From positions 1 to 64,000 of the forward strand of contig JBBJMF010000001.1 in the NCBI GenBank assembly GCA_037719575.1: a DNA stretch of 64,000 nucleotides, written 5' to 3'. Made by a program: the position numbers and the translations under genes. Position 1 is the first letter of the stretch. Every line of letters begins with the position of its first letter. This document shows positions 9,082 through 16,940 of the stretch, one piece after another. The DNA comes from JAWWPG01 sp037719575. Lineage in GTDB: Bacteria; Actinomycetota; Actinomycetes; Propionibacteriales; Nocardioidaceae. The notes beneath the pieces are model-generated. The model had not been told where the DNA came from and made no database searches. It saw only the letters and a list, made by a program, of their open reading frames with translations.

Positions 9082-9846
9082 CTACGACTTCTGGATCTGA
9101 CTGAAGATGAGCTCGACCGGTGTCTCCCGGCCGAAGATCTCGACGAGCGCCTTGACTCGTTGGGCGTCGACGTTGATCTCGGTGATGGTGGCGTGCAGGG
9201 TGGCGAACGGGCCGTCCACGACCATCACCGAGTCACCCTCGTAGAAGTCGGCGAACTCGACCTTCTTCTGCTTCGGCTTCTCGGCGCCGGCAGCCTGCTC
9301 GACGATCGACGGAGCGAGCATGTCCTCGACCTCTTGCAGGCTCAGCGGCACCGGCTGGTGGCTGTGGCCCACGAACCCGGTCACGGAGGGCGTGTGACGC
9401 ACCGCCGACCAGGACTCGTCCGTCAGCTCCATCCGCACCAGCACGTAGCCGGGGAGCACCGTTCGGCGGACCATCTTGCGCTGGCCGTTCTTGATCTCGG
9501 CGACTTCCTCCTGGGGCACGTGGACCTCGTAGATGAAGTCCTCCATGTTGAGGGAGTTGGTGCGGTTCTCGAGGTTGGTCTTGACCCTGTTCTCCATGCC
9601 GGAGTAGGTGTGGACGACGTACCACTCTCCCGGGCGCGAGCGCAGGGAGGCACGGAACTCCTCCAACGGGTCGGGCGCTGGCTCCTCGGCCGTGGCCTCC
9701 GACTCCGAGCCGACACCAGCGGGATCGACCGTCTCGACGGAGCCGTCGACAACGGTCGTCTCGACGTCGTCCGCGTCGACCTGGTCGGGGACGGCCTCGT
9801 CGGCGGGGCTGAACACGCTGTTCTCTGTCACAGTCACATCACTCAC
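9082..9846 (-). CDS. nusG: Transcription termination/antitermination factor NusG
   Basis: 254 residues starting at GTG 9846. The first about 75 residues are an acidic, poorly conserved extension, which is usual in Actinobacteria. The NGN domain starts at RPGEWYVVHTYSGMENRVK and includes the conserved VLPGYVLVRMEL and VTGFVGH parts. The KOW domain follows (EGDSVMVVDGPFATLHATI). NusG binds RNA polymerase and links it to Rho or the ribosome. It is 33 nt downstream of secE, forming the standard secE-nusG pair. Confidence 0.97.
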   Translation of the reverse strand: MSDVTVTENSVFSPADEAVPDQVDADDVETTVVDGSVETVDPAGVGSESEATAEEPAPDPLEEFRASLRSRPGEWYVVHTYSGMENRVKTNLENRTNSLNMEDFIYEVHVPQEEVAEIKNGQRKMVRRTVLPGYVLVRMELTDESWSAVRHTPSVTGFVGHSHQPVPLSLQEVEDMLAPSIVEQAAGAEKPKQKKVEFADFYEGDSVMVVDGPFATLHATITEINVDAQRVKALVEIFGRETPVELIFSQIQKS

Positions 9847-9879
9847 ATTGCTTGTTGACGTCTTGGCCTGGAGCTTCGC

Positions 9880-10122
9880 TCACCCGAAGACCTTGAACAT
9901 CAACGAGTTGAACCCGTAGTCCAGCACCGAGACGATCGCGATCATCACCAGGACGAAGAACAGGACGACGATGAAGTAGGTGGTCAGCTGGTCGCGCGTC
10001 GGCCAGATGACCTTGCGGAGCTCGGCGACGACCTGCCGGAGGAACAGGGCGAGTCCGGTGCGTCCACCGGTGCCGGCGGGCTTTCGCTCACTCGACGAGC
10101 TCGTGGCACGGGTCTCTGTCAC
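9880..10122 (-). CDS. secE: Preprotein translocase subunit SecE
   Basis: 80 residues from GTG 10122, with GGAAGGAGGAG just upstream; longer in-frame extensions would run through the tRNA gene and are rejected. SecE is the small essential subunit that clamps SecY in the membrane translocon. The amphipathic helix RQVVAELRKVIWPTRDQLTT is the family signature, followed by a single membrane span (YFIVVLFFVLVMIAIVSVLD). An N-terminal Ser/Lys-rich tail of about 25 residues precedes. It sits 39 nt after tRNA-Trp and before nusG. Confidence 0.96.
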   Translation of the reverse strand: MTETRATSSSSERKPAGTGGRTGLALFLRQVVAELRKVIWPTRDQLTTYFIVVLFFVLVMIAIVSVLDYGFNSLMFKVFG

Positions 10123-10161
10123 CGCTCCTCCTTCCACCTCGGGTGTCGCGTTGTCGTTGTG

Positions 10162-10234
10162 CAGGGCAGGAGGGACTCGAACCCCCAACCGCCGGTTTTG
10201 GAGACCGGAGCTCTGCCAATTGAGCCACTGCCCT
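10162..10234 (-). tRNA. tRNA-Trp (CCA)
   Basis: 73 nt with a perfect 7-bp acceptor stem (AGGGCAG/CTGCCCT), anticodon CCA flanked by the CCGGT/ACCGG stem, a T arm with GGTTCGAGTCC, and G as discriminator, as expected for bacterial tRNA-Trp. The 3' CCA is not encoded. It lies immediately before secE, a linkage conserved in many Actinobacteria. Confidence 0.97.
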
Positions 10235-10368
10235 CCGGTGCCTTGGTCCCCGTCGCGCCAACCGCCCGAATCGGGGCATGACGATCTAGGGTGCACGAGC
10301 CACCAAGACCACGAGTGTACGGCGTGAACCGCGCGAGGTCGAACCAGCGACCATGCGACGATTGGCCC

Positions 10369-11586
10369 ATGACGAGTGCAGTCGTGCGCCAGCAGCGCCG
10401 AGTCTCGGCCCGTATCGGCAGCATCACCGAGTCTGCCACGCTCGCAGTGGACGCCAAGGCGAAGGCACTCAGGGCGGCGGGCCGCCCGGTGATCGGTTTC
10501 GGCGCCGGCGAACCCGACTTCGCCACCCCGGCCGCCATCGTCGAGGCGGCCGTCGTCGCTGCGCGAGACCCTCGCAACCATCGCTACACCCCGGCGGGCG
10601 GTCTTCCCGAGCTCAAGACCGCCATCACCGAGAAGACGGCGCGCGACTCCGGCTACCAGGTGGAGGCGTCGCAGGTGCTCGTCACCAACGGCGGGAAGCA
10701 GGCGGTCTACCAGGCGTTCGCCACGCTGCTCGACCCCGGCGACGAGGTGCTGCTCCCGACGCCGTACTGGACGACGTACCCGGAGTCGATCAAGCTCGCG
10801 GGCGGCATCCCGGTCGAGGTGCTTGCCGACGAGGCTCAGGGCTACCTCGTGACGGTCGACCAGCTCGAGGACGCGCGGACCGAGCGGACGAAGGTGTTGC
10901 TCTTCTGCTCGCCGTCCAACCCGACGGGCGCCGTCTATCCGCCCGAGCAGGTCAGGGCGATCGGCGAGTGGGCCCTGAGCCACGGGGTCTGGGTGGTCAC
11001 CGACGAGATCTACGAGCACCTGGTCTACGGCGACGCGCGGTTCTCGTCGGTCGTCGTGGAGGTACCGGAGCTCGCGGACACCTGTGTCGTGCTCAACGGG
11101 GTCGCGAAGACGTACGCGATGACGGGGTGGCGCGTCGGGTGGATGATCGGGCCTCGTGACGTGGTAGCCGCCGCCACCAACCTCCAGTCACACGCGACCT
11201 CGAACGTCTCCAACATCTCCCAACGGGCGGCTCTCGCGGCGGTGTCGGGCGATCTGGAGGCGGTCGCCATGATGCGCGGTGCTTTCGACCGGCGTCGGCA
11301 CCTGATCGTGTCCCTGTTGAGGGACGTGCCCGGCTTCGAGTGCCCAGAGCCGCAGGGCGCGTTCTACGCCTATCCCTGCGTCAAGGGCGCGCTCGGACGG
11401 TTGATCGGCGGGCGGACGGCCTCGACGTCGGCTGAGCTGGCCGAGCTCATCCTGGAGGATGCCGAGGTTGCGGTTGTGCCCGGCGAGGCCTTCGGCACAC
11501 CAGGCTACCTGCGGCTGTCCTACGCTCTCGGCGACGACGACCTGGCCGAGGGAGTCGGCCGCATCCAGCGCCTGCTCTCCCGTTGA
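10369..11586 (+). CDS. aspC: Pyridoxal-phosphate aminotransferase, aspartate aminotransferase class I
   Basis: 405 residues from ATG 10369. Fold-type I aminotransferase that moves an amino group between aspartate and 2-oxoglutarate or related pairs. The PLP lysine is K247 within NGVAKTYAMTGWRVG; the cofactor-ring contacts are in SPSNPTGAV (about 181-189) and TDEIYEHLVY (211-220); the C-terminal substrate arginine lies in GYLRLSYA. An in-frame upstream extension to 10291 overlaps the tRNA-Trp promoter region and is rejected. The stop overlaps the TTG start of add, so the two are probably translationally coupled. Exact substrate range cannot be read from the sequence. Confidence 0.92.
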   Translation: MTSAVVRQQRRVSARIGSITESATLAVDAKAKALRAAGRPVIGFGAGEPDFATPAAIVEAAVVAARDPRNHRYTPAGGLPELKTAITEKTARDSGYQVEASQVLVTNGGKQAVYQAFATLLDPGDEVLLPTPYWTTYPESIKLAGGIPVEVLADEAQGYLVTVDQLEDARTERTKVLLFCSPSNPTGAVYPPEQVRAIGEWALSHGVWVVTDEIYEHLVYGDARFSSVVVEVPELADTCVVLNGVAKTYAMTGWRVGWMIGPRDVVAAATNLQSHATSNVSNISQRAALAAVSGDLEAVAMMRGAFDRRRHLIVSLLRDVPGFECPEPQGAFYAYPCVKGALGRLIGGRTASTSAELAELILEDAEVAVVPGEAFGTPGYLRLSYALGDDDLAEGVGRIQRLLSR

Positions 11587-12611
11587 GCCCACGACCGCTC
11601 GACACCCTGCCGAAAGCGCACCTCCACCTGCACTTCACCGGGTCGATGAGGCATCCGACCGTCGTCCAGCTCGCCGCCGAGCAGGGCATCGCACTCCCGG
11701 ACGCGCTGACCTCGGACTGGCCCCCGCAGCTCTCCGCGACGGACGAGCGCGGCTGGTTCCGCTTCCAGCGGCTGTACGACGTGGCGCGCTCGGTGCTCCG
11801 GAGCGAGGAGCAGGTGCGGCAGCTGGTCCGCGAGGCGGCCGAGGACGATGCGGCAGAGGGTTCTCGCTGGCTCGAGATCCAGGTCGACCCCAGTGGGTAC
11901 GCGACGCGCTTCGGCGGGATCTCGGCCTTCACCGATCTCGTCATCGACGCGGCACGCGACGCCGAGGTGCGCACCGGTGTCCACGTGGCGCTGATCATCG
12001 CCGCCAACCGCACCCGCCACCCGCTGGATGCCCGGACCCTCGCCCGTCTCGCCGGCCAGTACGCGGGGCGCGGAGTCGTGGGCTTCGGCCTGTCCAACGA
12101 CGAGCGCCGCGGCGACGCACTGTCGTTCGCGAGGGCCTTCGATCTCGCCGATCGCGCCGGGCTGGTCTCCACCCCGCACGGGGGCGAGCTGTGTGGCCCC
12201 GAGAGCGTCTGGTCATGCCTGGACGTGCTCAGCGCCCGGCGGATCGGCCACGGAGTGCGCTCGGTGGAGGACCTCGCGCTCGTCAGGCGACTTGCCGACA
12301 CCGGCGTCACCTTGGAGGTCTGCCCGACGTCGAACGTCTCGCTGGGGGTGTATGCCGATGCCGCCGCGGTGCCCCTGCGCACCCTGTACGACGCCGGCGT
12401 GGCGCTGGCACTCGGCGCCGACGACCCGCTCCTCTTCGGCTCGCGGCTGCTCGACCAGTACCAGGTGGCGCGCGACCACCACGGGTTCAGTGACGCCGAG
12501 CTCGCGGAGCTGGCCCGGATGTCGGTCCGAGGGTCGTCGGCCCCCGCCGACGTCCAGGCTCGCCTGCTCACCGAGATCGACGCCTGGCTCACAACGGATT
12601 CGTCCGACTGA
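11583..12611 (+). CDS. add: Adenosine deaminase
   Basis: 342 residues. It converts adenosine to inosine in purine salvage. The zinc ligands HLHLH (13-17), the PHGGE box with the proton-relay Glu, the RIGHGVR segment with a zinc-site His, and LEVCPTSN are present, along with the late DDP (ALGADDPLLF) giving the metal Asp. The start is TTG 11583, overlapping the aspC TGA by 4 nt; no other good start precedes the first conserved motif. Adenine or other aminofutalosine deaminases share this fold; adenosine is the best guess. It converges on murB with a shared hairpin between. Confidence 0.9.
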   Translation: MSPRPLDTLPKAHLHLHFTGSMRHPTVVQLAAEQGIALPDALTSDWPPQLSATDERGWFRFQRLYDVARSVLRSEEQVRQLVREAAEDDAAEGSRWLEIQVDPSGYATRFGGISAFTDLVIDAARDAEVRTGVHVALIIAANRTRHPLDARTLARLAGQYAGRGVVGFGLSNDERRGDALSFARAFDLADRAGLVSTPHGGELCGPESVWSCLDVLSARRIGHGVRSVEDLALVRRLADTGVTLEVCPTSNVSLGVYADAAAVPLRTLYDAGVALALGADDPLLFGSRLLDQYQVARDHHGFSDAELAELARMSVRGSSAPADVQARLLTEIDAWLTTDSSD

Positions 12612-12627
12612 CCGCAACCCCCCTGCA

Positions 12628-12679
12628 CATTCGTCTGCGCTTCTGAGGGTGATTCCCGTGCGGCAATCGCAGACGAATG
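12628..12679. terminator. Bidirectional terminator hairpin between add and murB
   Basis: Perfect 12-bp inverted repeat CATTCGTCTGCG (12628-12639) and CGCAGACGAATG (12668-12679), with a 28-nt loop, lying between two convergent genes. No long T tract follows on either side. The position supports a two-way terminator. Confidence 0.6.
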
Positions 12680-12707
12680 CCGGGCCCGCCGGACCAGTCC
12701 GAAAAGG

Positions 12708-13736
12708 TCACAGGGAGCAGTTGACCAGGGTCGGCTCGGGCTCCAGGACGATCCCGAAGGCGGCGGCGACGCGGTCCCTCACCTCGGCGGCCAGCGCGAG
12801 CAGCTCGGCGGTCGTGGCGCCGCCGCGGTTCGTCAGCGCGAGGGTGTGCTTCGTCGAGAGACTGACCCGCGCGGAGCCGTAGCCCTTGGCCAGGCCGGCC
12901 TTGTCGATGAGCCAGGCGGCGCTCGTCTTGACCGTGGCGTCGGGCCCCGGGTACGACGGGGCCGCGGCCGGTAGGTCGGAAGGCGCGACGAACGGGTTCG
13001 TGAAGAACGACCCTGCGCTCCACGTGTCGTGATCCGCGTCGTCGAGCACCATGCCCTTGCTCCGCCTGAGCTCCAGGACCGCCCGGCGCACGTCGGAGGC
13101 CGCCACCCGGGTCCCGACACCCACTCCGAGACGGCCCGCGAGCTCGCCGTACCGCAACGTGGCACCTATCGACCCAAGCGGGAGCCGGAACGTGACCGCG
13201 CCGACCACGAGTCGGCCGGGCTCTCTCTTGAAGCGGCTCGTCCGGTAGCCGAAGCCGCACTCGGCGGCGCTGAGCATGCGGGCCCGGCCGGCGGTCCGGT
13301 CGAACGTGTGCACGTGGGTGACCGTCTCGGCGACCTCCTGGCCGTAGGCCCCGACGTTCTGGATCGGGACCGCCCCCACCGTCCCCGGGATCCCGGAGAG
13401 CGCTTCCACACCGGACCAGCCTTCCGCGACGGTGCGCGCGACGAGGGAGTCCCAGTCCTCCCCCGCCTCGACCGTGACGGAGGCAGCCCCGCCCGCATCC
13501 CTCGTCACCTGCACTCCGCGCGTGGCAACCCGGACCACCGTCCCGGCGAACCCCGAGTCGGCCATCACTATGTTGCTGCCGCTGCCGAGGACGAGCACGG
13601 GCTCGCGGTCCTCATCGGCGCGGCGCACGACGTCGTACAGCTCCTCGCGCGACACGACCTCGACGAAACGGAGTGCGGGACCTCCGAGGCGCAGCGTCGT
13701 CCAGCGCGAGAGCGGCTCGTCGGAGCGGGTCAGCAC
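12708..13736 (-). CDS. murB: UDP-N-acetylenolpyruvoylglucosamine reductase MurB
   Basis: 342 residues. FAD enzyme that uses NADPH to make UDP-MurNAc in peptidoglycan synthesis. The N-terminal TTLRLGGPA, the FAD-binding GSGSNIVMADSGF (51 onward), GIPGTVGAVPIQNVGAYGQE (115 onward) and the WSAGSFFTNPF segment with the proton-donor Ser are all intact. The type of N-terminus and length fit a type I/actinobacterial MurB. Its GTG start at 13736 overlaps the hadB stop by 7 nt, so it is the third gene of a hadA-hadB-murB unit. Confidence 0.97.
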   Translation of the reverse strand: MLTRSDEPLSRWTTLRLGGPALRFVEVVSREELYDVVRRADEDREPVLVLGSGSNIVMADSGFAGTVVRVATRGVQVTRDAGGAASVTVEAGEDWDSLVARTVAEGWSGVEALSGIPGTVGAVPIQNVGAYGQEVAETVTHVHTFDRTAGRARMLSAAECGFGYRTSRFKREPGRLVVGAVTFRLPLGSIGATLRYGELAGRLGVGVGTRVAASDVRRAVLELRRSKGMVLDDADHDTWSAGSFFTNPFVAPSDLPAAAPSYPGPDATVKTSAAWLIDKAGLAKGYGSARVSLSTKHTLALTNRGGATTAELLALAAEVRDRVAAAFGIVLEPEPTLVNCSL

Positions 13737-14131
13737 CTGACGACCGCGGACGCCATCCCCAGCACCTTCTGCTCCCCCTGGGTGACGGTCAGCTCGATCG
13801 TGGCGAGCCCGTCCGCCACTGTCCTCACCTGCCCATCCACGGAGATGGCGGCACCCGTGTCATCGTCGGGGACCACGACGGGCTTCGTGAAGCGGGCGGT
13901 CACCGACACGACCCGCGAGGTGCCGCCGGCCCAGCCTGCAACGGCCCGGCTGGCCAGCGCGAACGTATACATCCCGTGGGCGACCACCCCCGGCAGACCA
14001 ACCGACACGGCGACGCGGTCGCTCCAGTGGATCGGGTTCAGGTCGCCCGACGCCCCCGCGTAGCGGACCAGGTCGGCCCGCGTCACGGCGAAGTCGCGGG
14101 GCTCTAGCGGCGTGGACTCCCGGAGGGTCAC
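13730..14131 (-). CDS. hadB: (3R)-hydroxyacyl-ACP dehydratase subunit HadB (MaoC-like)
   Basis: 133 residues from GTG 14131, which overlaps the hadA stop as GTGA. A single hotdog domain with the hydratase 2 signature: YAGASGDLNPIHWSD carries the catalytic Asp/His pair, and GVVAHGMYTFALA is the central helix. In mycobacteria HadB forms the active dimer with HadA in fatty-acid or mycolate elongation; here it would serve type II fatty-acid synthesis. A longer in-frame form from 14173 is unlikely, since it lies inside hadA. Tight coupling to murB links lipid and wall genes. Confidence 0.92.
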   Translation of the reverse strand: MTLRESTPLEPRDFAVTRADLVRYAGASGDLNPIHWSDRVAVSVGLPGVVAHGMYTFALASRAVAGWAGGTSRVVSVTARFTKPVVVPDDDTGAAISVDGQVRTVADGLATIELTVTQGEQKVLGMASAVVRC

Positions 14132-14541
14132 GAGTCTCCGCCTCGGTGCACGAGTGTCGCCGTCGCCGCACACACTGCCTCGCCGCCGACCGTCGAGATC
14201 TCGGTGCGGGTCGCGATCAGGTCGACTCCCGCAGCGGCACGGACGCTCTCGACGGTAAGCGTGCCGACGAGCGAGTCGCCGGCCCGTACCGGGCGAACCT
14301 GCTCGATGCGCTCGTCGCGGTGGACGACGTTGCGCAGCTCGATACCCACGCTGGGGTCGGTCATCAGCCGGCCCATCAGCGCGAAGGCCACCACGATCGG
14401 AAACGTGAACGGCGCCGTCCCCGCCTCGTCGACCGGGTCCGCCTGGATCGCGCGGGCGAACTCGGCGATCCGCTCGGCGCTGACCTCGTACGGTGCCGGC
14501 GTCGCGAACGTGCGGCCGGATAGCGCAGGATCGAGAGCCAT
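14128..14541 (-). CDS. hadA: (3R)-hydroxyacyl-ACP dehydratase subunit HadA (MaoC N-terminal-like)
   Basis: 137 residues. The degenerate hotdog partner of HadB that binds the acyl chain while HadB holds the catalytic pair. It starts MALDPALSGRTFATPAPYEVS, contains FTFPIVVAFALMGRLM, and ends with a strand VHRGG; no D-x4-H pair is visible, as expected. No ribosome site precedes ATG 14541. Instead a TAGCGT hexamer lies 7 nt upstream, which suggests a leaderless transcript. The following hadB start overlaps the stop by 4 nt. Confidence 0.9.
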   Translation of the reverse strand: MALDPALSGRTFATPAPYEVSAERIAEFARAIQADPVDEAGTAPFTFPIVVAFALMGRLMTDPSVGIELRNVVHRDERIEQVRPVRAGDSLVGTLTVESVRAAAGVDLIATRTEISTVGGEAVCAATATLVHRGGDS

Positions 14542-14548
14542 GGACGTG

Positions 14549-14554
14549 ACGCTA
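14549..14554 (-). promoter_or_regulatory. Putative leaderless -10 box for hadA
   Basis: TAGCGT (TANNNT type) ends 7 nt before the hadA ATG, and no Shine-Dalgarno is present between them. Actinobacterial leaderless genes show exactly this spacing. No -35 was assigned. Confidence 0.4.
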
Positions 14555-14738
14555 TCCGACGGCGATCGCGCCCAGGCGGGTCACGCCCCAGCCCGGGCGC
14601 GGCTCAGGACGACTCCCACTCCACACCGTTCCAGGCGGCGGTCCGGGCGTCGCCTGCACCTGGCTGCTGACCGCGGTGTCGACAGCCATGGCAATGTCGG
14701 CGTAGCCGTGCGAACGCCGGAGCACGTACTGCCGAAGG

Positions 14739-14759
14739 GTCCCGGGCTGGGCTCGGGAC
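14739..14759 (-). terminator. Hairpin downstream of rpmG
   Basis: GTCCCGGGC (14739-14747) pairs with GCTCGGGAC (14751-14759) through 9 bp with one wobble, around a 3-nt loop. It lies 22 nt past the rpmG stop on the minus strand. No U tract follows, so it may be an intrinsic terminator of the actinobacterial kind or only a processing stem. The rest of the 240-nt rpmG-hadA gap shows no credible gene. Confidence 0.4.
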
Positions 14760-14780
14760 GGCAGCTGGCGACCGCCGAGA

Positions 14781-14951
14781 TCAGCGGGTTTCGCGGTGCG
14801 CCCGGTGGCAACGGCAACGCGGACAGAACTTCTTGAGCTCCATCCGGTCAGGGTCGTTGCGGCGGTTCTTGCGGGTGATGTAGTTGCGTTCCTTGCATTC
14901 GGTGCACGCCAGGGTGATCTTGGGCCGGATGTCGGCGCTCTTTGCTGCCAC
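14781..14951 (-). CDS. rpmG: 50S ribosomal protein L33
   Basis: 56 residues from GTG 14951. Zinc-ribbon form of L33: the first pair CTEC and the second CPRC give four Cys ligands, so this is the zinc-binding (C+) version. The basic middle NYITRKNRRN and the LKKFCPRC end are typical. It follows tRNA-Met by 73 nt and precedes hadA, the standard actinobacterial order tRNA-Thr, tRNA-Met, rpmG, hadA. Confidence 0.96.
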   Translation of the reverse strand: MAAKSADIRPKITLACTECKERNYITRKNRRNDPDRMELKKFCPRCRCHRAHRETR

Positions 14952-15024
14952 GGTGCTGCCTCGATTCGCGATCTTCAGGGTGTTGCGGGGGTCATCGGTG
15001 GTGCCTGTTGCTGGCTCGCCTACC

Positions 15025-15101
15025 TGGTAGCGGGGGCGGGACTTGAACCCGCGACACCACGATTATGAGCCGTGTGCTCTGACCACCTGAGCTACCCCGC
15101 C
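15025..15101 (-). tRNA. tRNA-Met (CAT), elongator type
   Basis: 77 nt including an encoded 3' CCA. The acceptor is GGCGGGG/CCCCGCT with a G-U first pair; the anticodon is CAT in loop CTCATAA; the T arm is GCGGGTTCAAGTCCCGC; the discriminator is A. The paired first base and absence of the GGG/CCC anticodon-stem pairs argue for the elongator rather than the initiator. Confidence 0.93.
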
Positions 15102-15160
15102 GCCGGACCCGGCGACCCACCCCCCAAGGATAAGCTCCGCAGGACAGGCCTCGACTCCAG

Positions 15161-15233
15161 AGCCCCAATACGGAATCGAACCGTAGACCTTCTCCTTACC
15201 ATGGAGACGCTCTACCGACTGAGCTATTGGGGC
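15161..15233 (-). tRNA. tRNA-Thr (GGT)
   Basis: 73 nt with acceptor GCCCCAA/TTGGGGC, anticodon GGT in the loop ATGGTAA closed by TCTCC/GGAGA, and T arm TACGGTTCGATTCCGTA. Discriminator is U and CCA is not encoded. It lies 59 nt upstream of tRNA-Met, so both are probably transcribed together with rpmG. Confidence 0.96.
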
Positions 15234-15245
15234 AAGCGACGTATG

Positions 15246-15251
15246 AGGATA
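15246..15251 (-). promoter_or_regulatory. Putative -10 for tRNA-Thr/tRNA-Met/rpmG
   Basis: TATCCT on the minus strand ends 12 nt before the mature 5' end of tRNA-Thr, which would give a leader of about 6 nt. A TTCGCG lies roughly 19 nt further upstream, a poor -35. Position more than sequence supports it. Confidence 0.35.
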
Positions 15252-15327
15252 CACAGCGGCGGGCCCACAGCGCGAATCGACTGGAGTCCCACCAACCTGT
15301 GTCGTCCGGGCGTTTCGCCTGGCTGAC

Positions 15328-15333
15328 TAGGCT
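15328..15333 (+). promoter_or_regulatory. Putative leaderless -10 box for the LLM oxidoreductase
   Basis: TAGGCT (TANNNT) ends 6 nt before ATG 15340, and the gap has no ribosome site, consistent with a leaderless mRNA. Confidence 0.4.
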
Positions 15334-15339
15334 GCCGCC

Positions 15340-16155
15340 ATGACGACGACACCCGACTCAGGCGACTCCGTGGGCGCGAACCGGCCCTACCGCATCGCGC
15401 TCCAGCTCCATCCGCAGCAGTCGGACTACGCGACGATTCGGCGGACCGTTGCCGAGGCCGAGGAGATCGGCGTCGACATCGTCTACAACTGGGACCACTT
15501 CTTCCCGCTGTACGGCGACGCCGACGGCCCGCACTTCGAGTGCTGGACGATGCTGGGTGCGTGGGCTGAGGCGACGGAGCGTGTCGAGATCGGTGCACTC
15601 GTCACCTGCAACAGCTACCGCAACCCGGATCTGCTCGCCGACATGGCGCGGACCGTCGACCACGTCAGCGACGGCCGGCTCATCTTGGGCATCGGGTCAG
15701 GGTGGTGCGAGAGGGACTACGACGAGTACGGCTACGAGTTCGGCACGGCCGGTAGCCGGCTCGACGAATTGGGCGAGGCACTGCCCCGCATCACCTCCCG
15801 GCTGGGCAAGCTCAACCCCAGCCCGACGCGCGACATCCCCATCCTGATCGGCGGCGGCGGTGAGAAGAAGACGCTGCGGTTCGTGGCGAGGTACGCCGAC
15901 ATCTGGCACACGTTCGGCGACCCCGAGGTGATCGCCCGCAAGTCAGCCGTGCTCGCCGACTGGTGCGTCAAGGAGGGGCGTGACCCGACCGATATCGAGC
16001 GCTCTTGCGGCGTGCAGGGCGGCGACCCCGATGTCGTCGCGCCACCCCTCGCCCGGCACGGGGTCCGCCAGTTCACGATCGGTGCCGGCGGACCGTCGTA
16101 CGACCTCGCGCCGTTGCGCGACTGGATCGCGTGGCGCGACGAGCAGAACGCCTAA
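15340..16155 (+). CDS. LLM class F420-dependent oxidoreductase
   Basis: 271 residues, a luciferase-like TIM barrel of the kind that uses coenzyme F420 or FMN. It opens with YRIALQLHPQQSDYATIRRT, has the FYNWDH-like DIVYNWDHFFPLYG strand, a central VTCNSYRNPDLLADMARTVD, then GRLILGIGSGW with the phosphate-binding loop, and a late IPILIGGGGEKKTLRFVARY. These are standard for the family (TIGR03560-like forms). The substrate cannot be told. It is transcribed opposite to the tRNAs on both sides and appears to be a single-gene unit. Confidence 0.88.
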   Translation: MTTTPDSGDSVGANRPYRIALQLHPQQSDYATIRRTVAEAEEIGVDIVYNWDHFFPLYGDADGPHFECWTMLGAWAEATERVEIGALVTCNSYRNPDLLADMARTVDHVSDGRLILGIGSGWCERDYDEYGYEFGTAGSRLDELGEALPRITSRLGKLNPSPTRDIPILIGGGGEKKTLRFVARYADIWHTFGDPEVIARKSAVLADWCVKEGRDPTDIERSCGVQGGDPDVVAPPLARHGVRQFTIGAGGPSYDLAPLRDWIAWRDEQNA

Positions 16156-16231
16156 CCCGTCCGCTGCCTCTCCCTCAGCGAAGGGGATCGACCCCGTAGG
16201 GCGCGAGCCCGGGTCAGCCAAGCGAACACGG

Positions 16232-16313
16232 TGGCAGGTGTTGGGTTCGAACCAACGTAGGCGATGCCGACGGTTTTACAGACCGTTCCCTTTGGCCACT
16301 CGGGCAACCTGCC
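16232..16313 (-). tRNA. tRNA-Tyr (GTA)
   Basis: 82 nt class II tRNA with acceptor GGCAGGT/ACCTGCC, anticodon GTA in loop CTGTAAA closed by ACGGT/ACCGT, a long variable arm (about 13 nt) and T arm GTTGGTTCGAACCCAAC. Discriminator is A; no CCA encoded. The extra arm and anticodon agree. Confidence 0.95.
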
Positions 16314-16421
16314 GTGCATGCAACCCCCACATCGGGCGGCGGCAGCGAGGAGAAAGAATACCCTGAGCCACAGTGGGGCGTGCACCGCACCTCAAACAGA
16401 TGACATGAAGGGAGCTGCCCG

Positions 16422-16916
16422 ATGGCTGCGGACTCGTCGTTCGACATCGTCAGCAAGATCGACAAGCAGGAGATGGACAATGCCCTCAACCAGGCGGTGA
16501 GGGAGATCTCGCAGAGATACGATTTCAAGAACACCGGCGCCAGCCTGCGCTGGCATGGAGATGGCGCGATCGAGGTGGTGGCCAACGCCGAGGAGCGCGC
16601 CCTCGCGGTCGTCGACGTCCTGAAGGAGAAGGTGATCAAGAGGGGGCAGTCGCTCAAGGTGCTCGACGTCGGCGAGCCGCGCCAGTCGGGCAAGGAGGTC
16701 AAGGTCGACATCGCGCTGAAGGAAGGCATCAGCCAGGAGCAGGCGAAGAAGGTGTCCAAGCTGATCCGCGACGAAGGACCGAAGGGCGTCAAGGTCCAGG
16801 TGCAGGGTGAGGAGCTACGCGTGTCGAGCAAGAAGCGCGACGACCTGCAGGACGTGATCGCGCTCGTCAAGAAGCAGGACTACGACTTCGCCGTCCAGTT
16901 CACGAACTACCGCTGA
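16422..16916 (+). CDS. yajQ: YajQ family nucleotide-binding protein
   Basis: 164 residues, the family length. Starts SSFDIVSKIDKQEMDNALNQ and includes the conserved ISQRYDFKNTGASL and GQSLKVLDVGEPRQSGKEVK segments; ends DDLQDVIALVKKQDYDFAVQ. YajQ proteins bind tRNA/GTP, and in Xanthomonas a homologue binds cyclic di-GMP; the role in Actinobacteria is unclear. AAGGGAG precedes ATG 16422. It is divergent from tRNA-Tyr, and the 108-bp gap should hold both promoters. Confidence 0.95.
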   Translation: MAADSSFDIVSKIDKQEMDNALNQAVREISQRYDFKNTGASLRWHGDGAIEVVANAEERALAVVDVLKEKVIKRGQSLKVLDVGEPRQSGKEVKVDIALKEGISQEQAKKVSKLIRDEGPKGVKVQVQGEELRVSSKKRDDLQDVIALVKKQDYDFAVQFTNYR

Positions 16917-16940
16917 GACTTCGCCGGATTGACGGTCTGA

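Noticed and set aside
9880..11019. Reading secE as a 379-residue protein
   Set aside because: The extension runs through tRNA-Trp and opposite aspC; the GTG at 10122 has a strong ribosome site and gives the normal SecE length.
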